Source: a virus
Reading direction: 5' to 3' (one strand)
Length of the DNA: 50,142 nucleotides
IMG/VR virus record: IMGVR_UViG_3300021961_000144
Coordinates: 1-50,142 of that record
This document shows positions 41,208 to 49,757 of the stretch, piece by piece (positions within the stretch are counted from its first letter, which is position 1; the number at the start of each line of letters is the position of its first letter). The notes beneath the pieces were generated by a model. It saw only the letters and a program-made list of their open reading frames with translations, was not told where the DNA came from and ran no database searches. The translations under genes and the position numbers were made by a program.

Positions 41208-42100
41208 ATAGAGTAATACTTTGGGGATGTTCTATTGGATATGGATTAAATGCCGATAAGGATAAAATTTTTGGGCAACGAATAGCCGATTGGTTAGGAG
41301 TTCCTTTTATAAGTTTAGCAATTCCTGGTGCAGGTAACATAGTAGGTAGTAATGTTATATTAAATAAGCCAATAGAGTTTTATAAAAATGCTTTGGTTTT
41401 GTTTCAGACAACCTATTTTGAAAGACAAATCGATAAGCAGATGATTCCAAACCCTTGGTATGGAAATAGATTTTATAAGGAAGTAAATTCTAATAGTTTC
41501 AGAGTTGATAGCTTTAGAGAAGAGTATGGTATCAAAGAAGATATTTTACCAATTGACGAGTGGGTTGGGTATTGGACAGAGTATGAAAATTATTATAATG
41601 GCAAATATTGGAAGTATAAAAAAGAATTTGACCATAATAAATGGGTAGATTATCTAAGAGAGCTTTTTAAACAAAATAGCTACGCGATTTATTTAGTGCA
41701 TAATTGGTTTGTAAAAAATGAAATAGAACACCTATTCTTTGATATACCAGTTCCGATTATGGGATACAAATTAGATTACAAAGATACACAAGTTTTAGAT
41801 TCAAACTTCTTTGCGAAACCTATGATTAAATTTTTAAGTGAAGATAGTGATATAAAAAATTCTTTTTATGGAAAATTTAAAAACGAAACTTTTTTCTTTA
41901 TAGATGAGATAGCAGAAAAAAATAAAGTTACCGATGTATTAATTGAGCCAATTTATAACGGAAAAGATACAACTATTTGGAAGGAATTTTTAATGCATGA
42001 TAGACCGTATGGAACACCTGATCCATCGCACCCAAATGAAAATGGGCATGAGAAGATATTTGAAATTTTAAAAAGATATATTAATAAAACAATAATTTAA
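41189..42100 (+). CDS. SGNH hydrolase-like protein 3
   Basis: 303 residues. The N-terminus VILWGCSIGYG corresponds to the GDS block with Cys for Asp but the Ser kept; AIPGAGNIVGSN fits block II-III (Gly and Asn), ALVLFQTTYFER follows, and the C-terminal DPSHPNENGHEKI is a clear block V Asp-x-x-His. This is the best-preserved catalytic pattern among the three SGNH-like proteins here. The start lies in the last codons of methyltransferase B; an ATG at 41195 is also possible. The substrate is unknown; no signal peptide. Confidence 0.75.
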   Translation: MDMGKIDRVILWGCSIGYGLNADKDKIFGQRIADWLGVPFISLAIPGAGNIVGSNVILNKPIEFYKNALVLFQTTYFERQIDKQMIPNPWYGNRFYKEVNSNSFRVDSFREEYGIKEDILPIDEWVGYWTEYENYYNGKYWKYKKEFDHNKWVDYLRELFKQNSYAIYLVHNWFVKNEIEHLFFDIPVPIMGYKLDYKDTQVLDSNFFAKPMIKFLSEDSDIKNSFYGKFKNETFFFIDEIAEKNKVTDVLIEPIYNGKDTTIWKEFLMHDRPYGTPDPSHPNENGHEKIFEILKRYINKTII

Positions 42101-42110
42101 ATTAAAAACT

Positions 42111-42428
42111 ATGGCACAAATTTTAGGAAACCAACAACCTCCTCAACCACGACTAGATTGGTCACAAGCTCAAGATTTTACTTGCTCACATTGCGGAGGA
42201 GAATATTTTATAAGCGCAGTTGTAATTAAAAAGTTTTCAAAATTAGTTACGGGAACTCCGAAAGATGCAGTTATACCAGTAGATATATTAATGTGTGGTA
42301 ACTGCGGGAAACCAGTTGATGAATTAATTCCTGCTGAAATTAGAAAATCTTCAAAAGCTCAAAATAAAGAAGAAGTTCCAACTCCTCCACCTGTTGAACC
42401 CAACTCATCATTAACATTGGAATTATAA
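42111..42428 (+). CDS. Zinc-ribbon protein, 105 aa
   Basis: Two Cys pairs, CSHCGG near residue 25 and MCGNCGKP near 62, form a zinc ribbon around a basic strand region (VVIKKFSKLVTG). The N-terminus is Gln/Pro-rich and the C-terminus a Pro-rich tail with no fold. Similar short zinc-ribbon proteins are common in T4-like phages, without known function. It may bind nucleic acid or a polymerase. Confidence 0.75.
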   Translation: MAQILGNQQPPQPRLDWSQAQDFTCSHCGGEYFISAVVIKKFSKLVTGTPKDAVIPVDILMCGNCGKPVDELIPAEIRKSSKAQNKEEVPTPPPVEPNSSLTLEL

Positions 42429-42429
42429 T

Positions 42430-43002
42430 ATGAAAGTTTTATTTGTCTGTGCATTAAAAGAAGAATCGGATGGGCATGATAATTTATTTGATTATCCAAT
42501 TATACATACCGGTGTTGGTAAAATAAACGCAGGATATAAAACCGCATTGGCTATATTAGAACATAAACCCGATTTAGTTTGTAATTTTGGAAGCTGTGGG
42601 AGTTTCACAATGGATAAAGGTATGTTATTAAAAGTTAAAGATGTTTACAATGGAGATATGGATGCGGAGCCGTTAGTCCCATATTCTATCACTCCATTTG
42701 ATGTAGATGGTGATTACTTAGAGATTGAAAATGAAGGAGTTAGCTGCTTTACATCGGAAACCTTTATAACTAAGGAAAAGGTTAAGAATTTCTCCCCTAA
42801 AAAGTTGGAATTGTTAAATAAATGTAGTATATTTGAGATGGAGTTATATTCAATTACTCGAGTGTGTAAAGAATTCAAAATACCTATCGTTTCTTATAAA
42901 TGGGTAAGTGATGATGGTGGGATGGATGATTGGCAGGCTAATTGTAGAATTGGGTATTCTCAGTTTAAATTAGAATTCTATAACAAATATATTGCTAGAT
43001 AA
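42430..43002 (+). CDS. MTA/SAH nucleosidase-like phosphorylase-family protein
   Basis: 190 residues, shorter than bacterial MTAN (~230). Key residues align with E. coli MTAN: Glu12 in ALKEESDG, the TGVGKINAGYKTA and NFGSCGS glycine loops, Glu136-Met-Glu138 (ribose-binding EME), and catalytic Asp in VSYKWVSDDG (161-162). It would split S-adenosylhomocysteine or methylthioadenosine to adenine and a thio-sugar. Four methyltransferase genes in this window would produce SAH, a product inhibitor, so a link is plausible. It overlaps the next start by one base. Confidence 0.8.
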   Translation: MKVLFVCALKEESDGHDNLFDYPIIHTGVGKINAGYKTALAILEHKPDLVCNFGSCGSFTMDKGMLLKVKDVYNGDMDAEPLVPYSITPFDVDGDYLEIENEGVSCFTSETFITKEKVKNFSPKKLELLNKCSIFEMELYSITRVCKEFKIPIVSYKWVSDDGGMDDWQANCRIGYSQFKLEFYNKYIAR

Positions 43003-43466
43003 TGGCTAAAACACTTTTTGACCATCTTAATGCTATAACAAAAGATCAAGACCCGAATTACTTTGATAAATTATCAGAGGAGGATTTGAAAACTTGGAGT
43101 AATTACATGATTCATAGATTCCTTTCTATGAATTTCGATTTTGTTGAAACAATTGCACAATTTCAACCATTGACACAAACAATGGAGCCGAAATTATACT
43201 ACCTTCTTATGATAGGGGTTATTCCAAAAGGAAAATACTATCTTCGTTATATAAAGGGTAAGGGTGAAGAAATTGCAAATGAAAAGTTGGTAGAGTTAAT
43301 TCAGATAGAATATAGTTGCTCAAAATCTACTGCAATAGATTACTACACTATTCTTAGTAATATAAAAGAAGGTAGTGAATATTTTGAATATCTTAAATCA
43401 AAATATGGAGAAGTAGAAAAAGAAAAAGGTAAAAAATCTTCTAAACCAAAAACCAAAAAGAAATAA
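43002..43466 (+). CDS. 62: Clamp loader small subunit, gp62-like
   Basis: 154 residues. The TLFDHLNAITKDQDPNYFDKLSEEDLKTWSNYMIHRFLSMNFDFVETI pattern with MEPKLYYLLMIGVIPKGKYYLRYIKG resembles gp62 of marine T4-like phages (a YMIxRxLSM motif and a PKGKYYLxYIK motif). gp62 is the single small subunit of the T4 clamp loader with four gp44. The C-terminus is a Lys-rich tail. gp44 is 6.5 kb upstream, separated by accessory genes, whereas in T4 the two are adjacent; this suggests insertion between them. Assignment is by pattern memory. Confidence 0.65.
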   Translation: MAKTLFDHLNAITKDQDPNYFDKLSEEDLKTWSNYMIHRFLSMNFDFVETIAQFQPLTQTMEPKLYYLLMIGVIPKGKYYLRYIKGKGEEIANEKLVELIQIEYSCSKSTAIDYYTILSNIKEGSEYFEYLKSKYGEVEKEKGKKSSKPKTKKK

Positions 43467-44326
43467 TGGCAAGAGTATCTTTCTCTCAATATTCAATGTG
43501 GAATTCTTGCCCTCAACAATATAAGTTATCTTATATTGATGGGTTATCAATTTCAAATGCGAATATTCATTTAATTTTCGGAACTGCGATGCATGAAACA
43601 TTACAAAAGTTTTTAGATGTAATGTATAATGCTACTAAATCCTCTGCAATGGCAATGGATTTAGATATGCTGTTAAAGGATAGATTAGTTGAAAACTTTA
43701 ATAAGGAAAAGGAGAAATTGGGAGAAAATGAATTTCCTTGCACTAAAGAAGAGTTAGAAGAATTCTTTGGAGATGGTAGAAAGATATTGCAATACTTTAA
43801 AAGTAAGTTAGTATTATTTTTCTCTAAGAAAGGATATGAATTAGTTGCAATTGAATTACCATTGAATATGCAGATTAAAGAGAATGTGCATTTTATTGGA
43901 TTTGTCGATATTATTATCAGAGAAGTTGCAACTAAAAAAATAACAATCATTGACTTTAAAACGTCAACTGCTGGTTGGAGTAAATATCAGAAATCAGACC
44001 CTATTAAAAACGCACAAATTCTTTTATATAAGAAATTCTATGCGGAAAAATATAAGATTGATGAAGATAAAGTAAATGTTGAATTTCATATTCTTAAGAG
44101 AAAGATTAAAGAGGATGCGGATTATCCAATTCCTCGTATTTCAAAACATATTCCAGCGAGCGGTAAACCATCTATAAACAAAGCTTGGAAAGGGTTTATG
44201 GAATTCGTAGATACTGTGTTTGATGTAGATGGGAAATATAGGGAAATAGAATACCCTACAAATAAAGGGAAGCAATGTGATTGGTGTGAGTTTAAGGAAA
44301 GAAAGATTTGCTCAATTTGGAAATAA
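43466..44326 (+). CDS. Cas4/RecB-like PD-(D/E)xK nuclease with Fe-S cysteines
   Basis: 286 residues. The N-terminus SQYSMWNSCPQQYKLSYIDGL with Cys15, the catalytic GTAMHETLQKFL (His43), FIGFVDIII (Asp), TIIDFKTST (Asp-x-Lys), a QILLYKKFYAEKY Q-helix, and C-terminal Cys271, Cys274 and Cys282 form the four-Cys Fe-S pattern of RecB/Cas4-family exonucleases. It probably resects DNA ends in recombination or repair. The start overlaps the gp62-like stop by one base. No CRISPR genes are nearby, so a Cas4 function in spacer acquisition is not supported. Confidence 0.85.
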   Translation: MARVSFSQYSMWNSCPQQYKLSYIDGLSISNANIHLIFGTAMHETLQKFLDVMYNATKSSAMAMDLDMLLKDRLVENFNKEKEKLGENEFPCTKEELEEFFGDGRKILQYFKSKLVLFFSKKGYELVAIELPLNMQIKENVHFIGFVDIIIREVATKKITIIDFKTSTAGWSKYQKSDPIKNAQILLYKKFYAEKYKIDEDKVNVEFHILKRKIKEDADYPIPRISKHIPASGKPSINKAWKGFMEFVDTVFDVDGKYREIEYPTNKGKQCDWCEFKERKICSIWK

Positions 44327-44664
44327 TGAGAGTTATATTAGCTATATTTTTTTTAATACTATCACAGGTTGTTTCTTTCTATCAATTGCAAGGTCATTTA
44401 ATTTCAAAATGGATTGATAGAAATCCTTTTTTAATGGTATTAGTTGGAATACCATTCGGGTATTCAGTTATATGGAGTACGAAAGTAATGATTGAACTAT
44501 TCAATGGTTTAACGTGGCCTAATAGAATAATAGGATTCTCATTATCAATCTTAGTATTTTCGTTTATGACTTGGTTTTATCTAAAAGAGCCAATCACTCT
44601 TAAAACTTTAATTAGTATTTTTCTTTGTATTGTTATAGTTGCGATACAAATTTTTTGGAAATAA
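44326..44664 (+). CDS. Small multi-pass membrane protein, 112 aa
   Basis: The ATG at 44326 overlaps the nuclease stop by one base. Four hydrophobic segments are visible (VILAIFFLILSQVVSFYQL, FLMVLVGIPFGYSVIW, IIGFSLSILVFSFMTWFYL, LISIFLCIVIVAIQIFW). The YLKEPITLKTLISIFL ending is like one half of drug/metabolite-transporter (EamA/SMR) proteins. It could dimerise as such half-transporters do. Function unknown. Confidence 0.72.
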   Translation: MRVILAIFFLILSQVVSFYQLQGHLISKWIDRNPFLMVLVGIPFGYSVIWSTKVMIELFNGLTWPNRIIGFSLSILVFSFMTWFYLKEPITLKTLISIFLCIVIVAIQIFWK

Positions 44665-44719
44665 TTATCTTTTTCATAAAAATAAATATATATATTTATA
44701 TATACAAATTGAAAAAGAT

Positions 44720-44911
44720 ATGGATGTTAAATTAACAAGCGTAAAGATTCTAAGTAATCTTTATTCGCAATTCAAAAGAGTTACATTAGATGATAAAATG
44801 AGTTTACAAAAATTAGTAAATCGTTCTTTGACTCTTTATGTAGAAGACCCAAATTTTAAAGACAAAATAGATTCATTCGCAGAATTACAAATTTCAGGTT
44901 CACAGTTTTAA
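44720..44911 (+). CDS. Ribbon-helix-helix-like DNA-binding protein, 63 aa
   Basis: The ATG at 44720 is chosen over a start at 44639 inside the membrane-protein gene. The pattern VKLTSVKIL (strand), LYSQFKRVTLDDKMS (helix 1), LQKLVNRSLTLYVED (helix 2) fits the ribbon-helix-helix fold of Arc/CopG-type repressors. It is a likely small phage transcription regulator. An AT-rich region (TATATATTTATATATA-like) at 44688-44704 precedes it. The assignment is by fold pattern only. Confidence 0.6.
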   Translation: MDVKLTSVKILSNLYSQFKRVTLDDKMSLQKLVNRSLTLYVEDPNFKDKIDSFAELQISGSQF

Positions 44912-44914
44912 TTT

Positions 44915-46303
44915 ATGAGTAACAACAAAAAAACAATTCTCCTTTTATCAGATGATTTAAGAATGCATAGTGGTATAGCTACTATGTCAAAAGAAATAGT
45001 ATTGGGTTCAGTTCACAAATATAATTGGATACAGGTTGCAGCGGCTGTGCAACATCCTGATGTGGGAAAAATAATTGATGTATCTGAAGATGTTAGAAAA
45101 TTTAGTGGAGTAGAAGATGCAAGTGTAATACTCTACCCAAATAGTGGGTATGGTAATGCAGATTTAATAAGAGATTTTTTAAATAGGCATAAAATCGATG
45201 CTATCTTACACTTTACCGACCCGAGATATTGGATTTGGTTGTATGATATTGAACATGAAATCAGACAAACTACACCAATTTTCTTTTACCATATTTGGGA
45301 TGATTTGCCAGACCCTCATTACAATAGAGATTACTATGAAAGTTGTGATTGGTTAGGTTGTATTTCTAAACAAACTTATGGAATCGTTAAAAGAACTGGT
45401 GCTTTAGAAAATGGAAAAACTTGGAAACCATTGGAAGATTGGCAAGTGAGTTATGTACCACATGGTGTATCTAAACTTTATAAACCTCTTGAAGAAGAAA
45501 ATAAAGAATTAAAGCAAAAATTATTTGCCGGAAACGATTATGAATTTGTAATATATTGGTCAAATCGTAATATCAGACGTAAACAACCATCTGATGTTAT
45601 TTGGGCATATAAAATGTTTGTTGATTCATTACCAGAAGAAAAGAAAAAGAAAGTATTATTGCTAATGCATACTCAGCCCGTTGATGAAAACGGTACTGAT
45701 TTGGTTGCGGTAGCTAGCAGAATAGCTCCTGATACTGAAATTAAATTTTCAACAAACCGACTATCCACCGAACAAATAAACCAATTGGTAAACCTTTGTG
45801 ATATTTCAGTTAATATCGCTGGAAACGAAGGATTTGGTTTGACAACTTGTGAGGCGATAATGGCTGGGCTACCTTCTATTGTTTTAGTAACAGGTGGATT
45901 ACAAGACCAATGTGGGTTTAAAAAAGATGGTAAGTTATTAACTGCGGATGATTATGTTGAAATCGGTTCATTGCACGATTGGAGAAAATGGGAAGGTAAA
46001 GTGGAACATGGTGAATGGGTAAAACCATTATGGCCTAGAGCTCAAAATATGAATGGTTCAGTTCCAACTCCTTATATCATTGACGATAAAGTTGATGTAT
46101 ATGAGTTAGCGGATGCTATGAAATATTGGTATGATATCCCTAAAGAAAAAAGAAAAGAAATGGGATTAAAAGGTAGAGAATTTTTCCTATCAGAAAATGG
46201 ATTTCATTCGCAAAGAATGGCAGATACTATGGTTGAGGGAATGGAAAGGGCATTTGAAAACTGGAAACCTAAAGAAAGATTTGAATTATATAAAATAAAA
46301 TAA
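44915..46303 (+). CDS. Glycosyltransferase, GT4-like (GT-B fold)
   Basis: 462 residues. The N-terminal half has LLLSDDLRMHSGIATMS with the acceptor-side Gly region; the C-terminal half has YWSNRNIRRKQPSDVI, FSTNRLSTEQINQLVNLCDISVN, and NEGFGLTTCEAIMAGLPSIV with the donor-binding E-x7-E motif. It transfers a sugar from a nucleotide donor to an unknown acceptor, perhaps phage DNA, a virion protein or host surface glycan. It lies in a block with a second GT4-like enzyme, an epimerase and a GT2 enzyme. Confidence 0.85.
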   Translation: MSNNKKTILLLSDDLRMHSGIATMSKEIVLGSVHKYNWIQVAAAVQHPDVGKIIDVSEDVRKFSGVEDASVILYPNSGYGNADLIRDFLNRHKIDAILHFTDPRYWIWLYDIEHEIRQTTPIFFYHIWDDLPDPHYNRDYYESCDWLGCISKQTYGIVKRTGALENGKTWKPLEDWQVSYVPHGVSKLYKPLEEENKELKQKLFAGNDYEFVIYWSNRNIRRKQPSDVIWAYKMFVDSLPEEKKKKVLLLMHTQPVDENGTDLVAVASRIAPDTEIKFSTNRLSTEQINQLVNLCDISVNIAGNEGFGLTTCEAIMAGLPSIVLVTGGLQDQCGFKKDGKLLTADDYVEIGSLHDWRKWEGKVEHGEWVKPLWPRAQNMNGSVPTPYIIDDKVDVYELADAMKYWYDIPKEKRKEMGLKGREFFLSENGFHSQRMADTMVEGMERAFENWKPKERFELYKIK

Positions 46304-46311
46304 GTTACAAA

Positions 46312-46644
46312 ATGGGAAAACAATTAGAATTATTTGAAACAACTGCATCATTTGACAAATTGATTGAAAATGTAGTAGGTTGGGCAGCTGATAAAAATAT
46401 CTTAAAGAAAGAAAATGCACATAAGCAATTATTGAAAGTATTAGAAGAAGTAGGTGAAACTGCCGGAGCATTACTCAAATCTAAAGATGAAGAAGTTAAA
46501 GACGGTATAGGTGATTCATTTGTAACACTTATTATCTTATCTAAACAATTAGGATTAGAACCAGCGGAATGTTTGGAGGCAGCGTGGAATGAAATTAAAG
46601 ATAGAACAGGTAAAACTGTTGGAGGAGTTTTTGTAAAGAATTAA
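46312..46644 (+). CDS. MazG-like nucleotide pyrophosphohydrolase
   Basis: 110 residues. The KVLEEVGETAGALLKSKDEEVKDGIGDSFVTLIILSKQLG region has the MazG metal-binding pattern E-E-x-x-E followed by a later D-x-x-x-D (EVGE and DGIGD). Such enzymes hydrolyse (d)NTPs or, in phages, perhaps ppGpp. It sits between two glycosyltransferase genes. Single-domain length is typical for phage MazG. Confidence 0.85.
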   Translation: MGKQLELFETTASFDKLIENVVGWAADKNILKKENAHKQLLKVLEEVGETAGALLKSKDEEVKDGIGDSFVTLIILSKQLGLEPAECLEAAWNEIKDRTGKTVGGVFVKN

Positions 46645-46646
46645 TT

Positions 46647-47882
46647 ATGAGTAAACCATTTTTATTATATCAAGCTCCAATTGCTACGAGAAGCGGTTAT
46701 GGAGATCACGCAAGAGATTTATTAAAATCATTTAGAGATTTAGATTATTATGATATAAAAATTGTATCTACAAAATGGGGAGCTACTCCAATGGATCAGT
46801 TAGACCCTACGAATGAATTTGATAAATGGGTAATTGAAAATATTGTAACACAGATATCTAAGCAACCAGATGTCTATGTTCAAATGACAGTTCCTAATGA
46901 ATTTCAAAAAGTTGGGAAATTTAATATTGGAATAACCGCTGGTATAGAAACTACGATTATACCTAAAGATTGGGTAGATGGATGTAATAGAATGGATTTA
47001 GTAATAACTACATCTAATCATTCAAAATCAGGTATAACGGGAACTACATGGACTGAAAAGAGTAAAGAAACTCAGCAGATTATCGCTGAGCATAGGGTTT
47101 CAAAGCCGGTAGAAGTTTTATTTGAGGGTACTGATTATAAAGAATTGGATAGATTAGAAAAATTAGATAATATAAAAGAAGATTTTTGTTTCCTATTTGT
47201 AGGTCATTGGTTACAAGGGAATCTTTATCATGATAGAAAAGATATAGGAGGAATGATTCAAACATTTCTTTCTGCCTTTAGTCGAGTAAAAGGTGAAAAA
47301 CCGGCTTTAATTTTAAAAACTTCATCCGCTGGATTTTCAGTAAGAGATAGAGAAGAGATGTTGAGAAAAGTAAATGATGTAGTATCTAAAGTTAATAGTG
47401 ATGTATCGATTTACTTATTACATGGTGATTTAACAACCGATGATATGTGGAGATTATACAATCATCCAAAAGTAAAGGCCACTTTATCATTTACTCATGG
47501 GGAAGGATTTGGTAGACCTTTGTTAGAATTTTCAATGACGGGAAAACCTGTTATTGCTAGTGGTTGGAGTGGGCAAGTAGATTTTCTGAATGAAAATGGT
47601 TCTGTTTTATTAAAAGGAGATTTGAGAAATGTAGACCCATCGGCTGCTAATCAGTTTTTATTAGGAGAATCCCAGTGGTTTTATGTAAATTATTCAGATG
47701 CGGCTTTAAAATTAAATGATGTTTTCAATAATTATAGTAAATATTTATCCGAATCTTCTAAATTAGGAGCAGAAAATAGAGTTAAATTCTCTCATTCAAA
47801 AATGACGGAATCTCTAAAAGTAATATGTGATAGATATGTTAAGGTTGCAAAGCATGTTGATTTAGTATTACCTGAATTTTAA
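46647..47882 (+). CDS. Glycosyltransferase, GT4-like (second)
   Basis: 411 residues. N-terminal LYQAPIATRSGYGDHARDLLKSF is the GT-B substrate-side loop; the C-terminal half has FVGHWLQGNLYHDRKDIGGMI, SIYLLHGDLTTDDMWRLYNHPKV, and GEGFGRPLLEFSMTGKPVIASGWSG with E-x7-E. It resembles the enzyme at 44915 in plan but not closely in sequence. It may act on the product of the first enzyme. Confidence 0.85.
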   Translation: MSKPFLLYQAPIATRSGYGDHARDLLKSFRDLDYYDIKIVSTKWGATPMDQLDPTNEFDKWVIENIVTQISKQPDVYVQMTVPNEFQKVGKFNIGITAGIETTIIPKDWVDGCNRMDLVITTSNHSKSGITGTTWTEKSKETQQIIAEHRVSKPVEVLFEGTDYKELDRLEKLDNIKEDFCFLFVGHWLQGNLYHDRKDIGGMIQTFLSAFSRVKGEKPALILKTSSAGFSVRDREEMLRKVNDVVSKVNSDVSIYLLHGDLTTDDMWRLYNHPKVKATLSFTHGEGFGRPLLEFSMTGKPVIASGWSGQVDFLNENGSVLLKGDLRNVDPSAANQFLLGESQWFYVNYSDAALKLNDVFNNYSKYLSESSKLGAENRVKFSHSKMTESLKVICDRYVKVAKHVDLVLPEF

Positions 47883-47885
47883 AAA

Positions 47886-48419
47886 ATGATTAATAAACAA
47901 CTCTATATTCAAAAGTGGGACAATATTATTATCAGTCTTAAACCAATACCGCATAGTATGATGAAGCCCGGTAATTTCTATAAAATAGTTGTTTACAAAT
48001 ATGTAGACCCTCCCCAAACAAAGGTTTTGGCTCAATTGGATACCACTTATATTTTTTTGATTGGTAGATTCGTAGATAAAAAAGTATTATTTCCTTCTAT
48101 TAAATTGAAGTATGTAAATCCTGAAAAATTTTTCGATTCAATACGTTTGGCAATGGATAATGTTACTGAAGAATCTATAAATTCAGCTGAAGAATTCAGA
48201 CGATTATTAATGAAATTTCCTAATGATGGTAAACCATTATTTAATATTATCAAAAGAAGACCTTTGGTATATCCTGGGAATTATAGAGAATATAAAATGA
48301 CATCTATTAAAAGTGTTGAATTAATTGAAATTGACAAAGAATATTTAAAAGATAAATTTTTACCAGGATATAATACTACTCAAAAGATAAAAGAGAGAAG
48401 AGAAAATTTAAAAGATTAA
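47886..48419 (+). CDS. Hypothetical phage protein, 177 aa
   Basis: No family recognised. It begins with a beta-rich region (WDNIIISLKPIPHSMMKPGNFYKIVVYKYVDPP, TYIFLIGRFVDKKVLFPSIKLKYV) and ends with a charged helix (TQKIKERRENLKD). No signal peptide or membrane segment. It follows the second glycosyltransferase after three bases, in one apparent transcript. Confidence 0.75.
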   Translation: MINKQLYIQKWDNIIISLKPIPHSMMKPGNFYKIVVYKYVDPPQTKVLAQLDTTYIFLIGRFVDKKVLFPSIKLKYVNPEKFFDSIRLAMDNVTEESINSAEEFRRLLMKFPNDGKPLFNIIKRRPLVYPGNYREYKMTSIKSVELIEIDKEYLKDKFLPGYNTTQKIKERRENLKD

Positions 48420-48434
48420 AAAAATAAATAGGTT

Positions 48435-48908
48435 ATGACATCAAAAGAATACGTTATATGGTTAAGAGGTTTTGTAGAAGCCTGCCACGAATACGCACCA
48501 ACTCCAAAGCAATGGGATGCATTAAAAGATAAGTTAGCAGAAGTTACTGATGAATCATCTCCATCATTTCCATTTGGAACACCAAACACATCTCCAAATA
48601 CAACTCCAGTGTGGCAAGAACCACATTATCCAAATCCATTTGATAAACCATATATAGACCCATATAATCCATACAAAATAACTTGTAGTAGTGGTTCATT
48701 TGGAACAACATCAACACCTGGATATGTAGTAACAACAACACCTGGAACTACCGGATTTATTACAATTGCCAATCCAAATATAGCATCATTTGGTACAGGT
48801 AGTACGGGTATTTTAAATACATATAACCCATCAACATCAACTACATATGGATATCCAAGCGGTTCGGCGTGGCATTATACAAATAGTAAACCGCACAACG
48901 AAGACTAA
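48435..48908 (+). CDS. Small N-terminal phage domain with Ser/Thr/Pro-rich tail, 157 aa
   Basis: The first ~35 residues (EYVIWLRGFVEACHEYAPTPKQWDALKDKLAEV) form a short helical domain I recognise from many unrelated phage proteins, without known function. The remaining ~120 residues are low-complexity, rich in Thr, Ser, Pro, Gly, Tyr (TTSTPGYVVTTTPGTTGF) and probably unstructured, with a possible linker or glycosylated role. The glycosyltransferase neighbours make a glycosylated tail conceivable, but this is inference. Confidence 0.75.
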   Translation: MTSKEYVIWLRGFVEACHEYAPTPKQWDALKDKLAEVTDESSPSFPFGTPNTSPNTTPVWQEPHYPNPFDKPYIDPYNPYKITCSSGSFGTTSTPGYVVTTTPGTTGFITIANPNIASFGTGSTGILNTYNPSTSTTYGYPSGSAWHYTNSKPHNED

Positions 48909-49757
48909 ATGAAAATATTAGTTACCGGTGGATGTGGATTTATTGGATATGCACTTTCTAAAAAATTATTAGAAGAAGGTAATGAAGTTGATATCATAGA
49001 TAATCTTTCAATTGGGTTTGAAGCAAAAAATCCAAAAGAAATCGGTGCGCATTTTTTAGGCGGGGATGTTAGAGCAATGGAGAATATCCCTGACAAACAA
49101 TATGATTGGATATTTCATTTAGCAGCATTTAGTAGATTGGAATTATCATACCAACATAGAAATTTAACATTTTCAGTTAATGTAGATGGAACTAAACAAG
49201 TATTGGAATATGCTTTAAGAAATAAATCAAAGATAGTATTTGTAAGTTCATCATCGGTTCACCATTCCATATCTCCATATTCATCTTCAAAAAGAATTGG
49301 TGAAGAGTTATGTAATTTTTATAGAGATGGGATGGGGTTGGATGTTACTATTGTAAGATTATATAATGTATATGGGCCAGGTGAATTAGTTGATTCTCAT
49401 ATGGCAGCTGTGATAGGAAAGTGGAGACGGAATATAAGGGAGGGTAAGGAGATAGAAATAACAATGCGTGGACTTTCATATAGAGCATTTACTTACATAG
49501 ATGATGTTGTTGATGGTTTAGTAAAGTTGAGTAAAACTGATTTAATAAATCATTCAGGATGGGAAATGGGAAATAATATTGTATATAGTATCGACCAATT
49601 ATATGAAATGTTTAAAGAAAAATATCCTGATTTGAAAGTAAAGTATATTGATTCTGTTAAAGGTAATTACAGAATTGCTACTCGAAAAGATAATGATGTT
49701 GAAAGATTGAATTGGTATCCTAGAGATATTTTAAAAGAATATATAAAAACTATATAA
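48909..49757 (+). CDS. NAD-dependent nucleotide-sugar epimerase/dehydratase
   Basis: 282 residues. Extended SDR family: Rossmann motif GGCGFIG (7-13), FHLAAFS near 69-75, SSSSV at 113-117, catalytic Tyr124-x-x-x-Lys128 in SPYSSSKR, RLYNVYGPGE, and RAFTYIDDVVDGL. It resembles UDP-glucose 4-epimerase or related enzymes. It likely provides the sugar donor for the glycosyltransferases nearby. The start is one base after the preceding stop codon. Confidence 0.9.
   Translation: MKILVTGGCGFIGYALSKKLLEEGNEVDIIDNLSIGFEAKNPKEIGAHFLGGDVRAMENIPDKQYDWIFHLAAFSRLELSYQHRNLTFSVNVDGTKQVLEYALRNKSKIVFVSSSSVHHSISPYSSSKRIGEELCNFYRDGMGLDVTIVRLYNVYGPGELVDSHMAAVIGKWRRNIREGKEIEITMRGLSYRAFTYIDDVVDGLVKLSKTDLINHSGWEMGNNIVYSIDQLYEMFKEKYPDLKVKYIDSVKGNYRIATRKDNDVERLNWYPRDILKEYIKTI

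Noticed and set aside
43466-44326. Cas4 as a sign of a CRISPR system
   Set aside because: No repeats with regular spacers and no other cas genes were seen; RecB/Cas4-type nucleases are common in phages.
44688-44704. TATATATTTATATATA stretch as a promoter of the RHH gene
   Set aside because: The TTGG at 44655 is not at a 19-base spacing from a proper box, and the sequence is a simple AT repeat.
44639-44719. Longer N-terminus for the ribbon-helix-helix protein
   Set aside because: It overlaps the membrane-protein gene and adds a Tyr/Lys/Asn-rich stretch unlike the family; ATG 44720 fits the fold.
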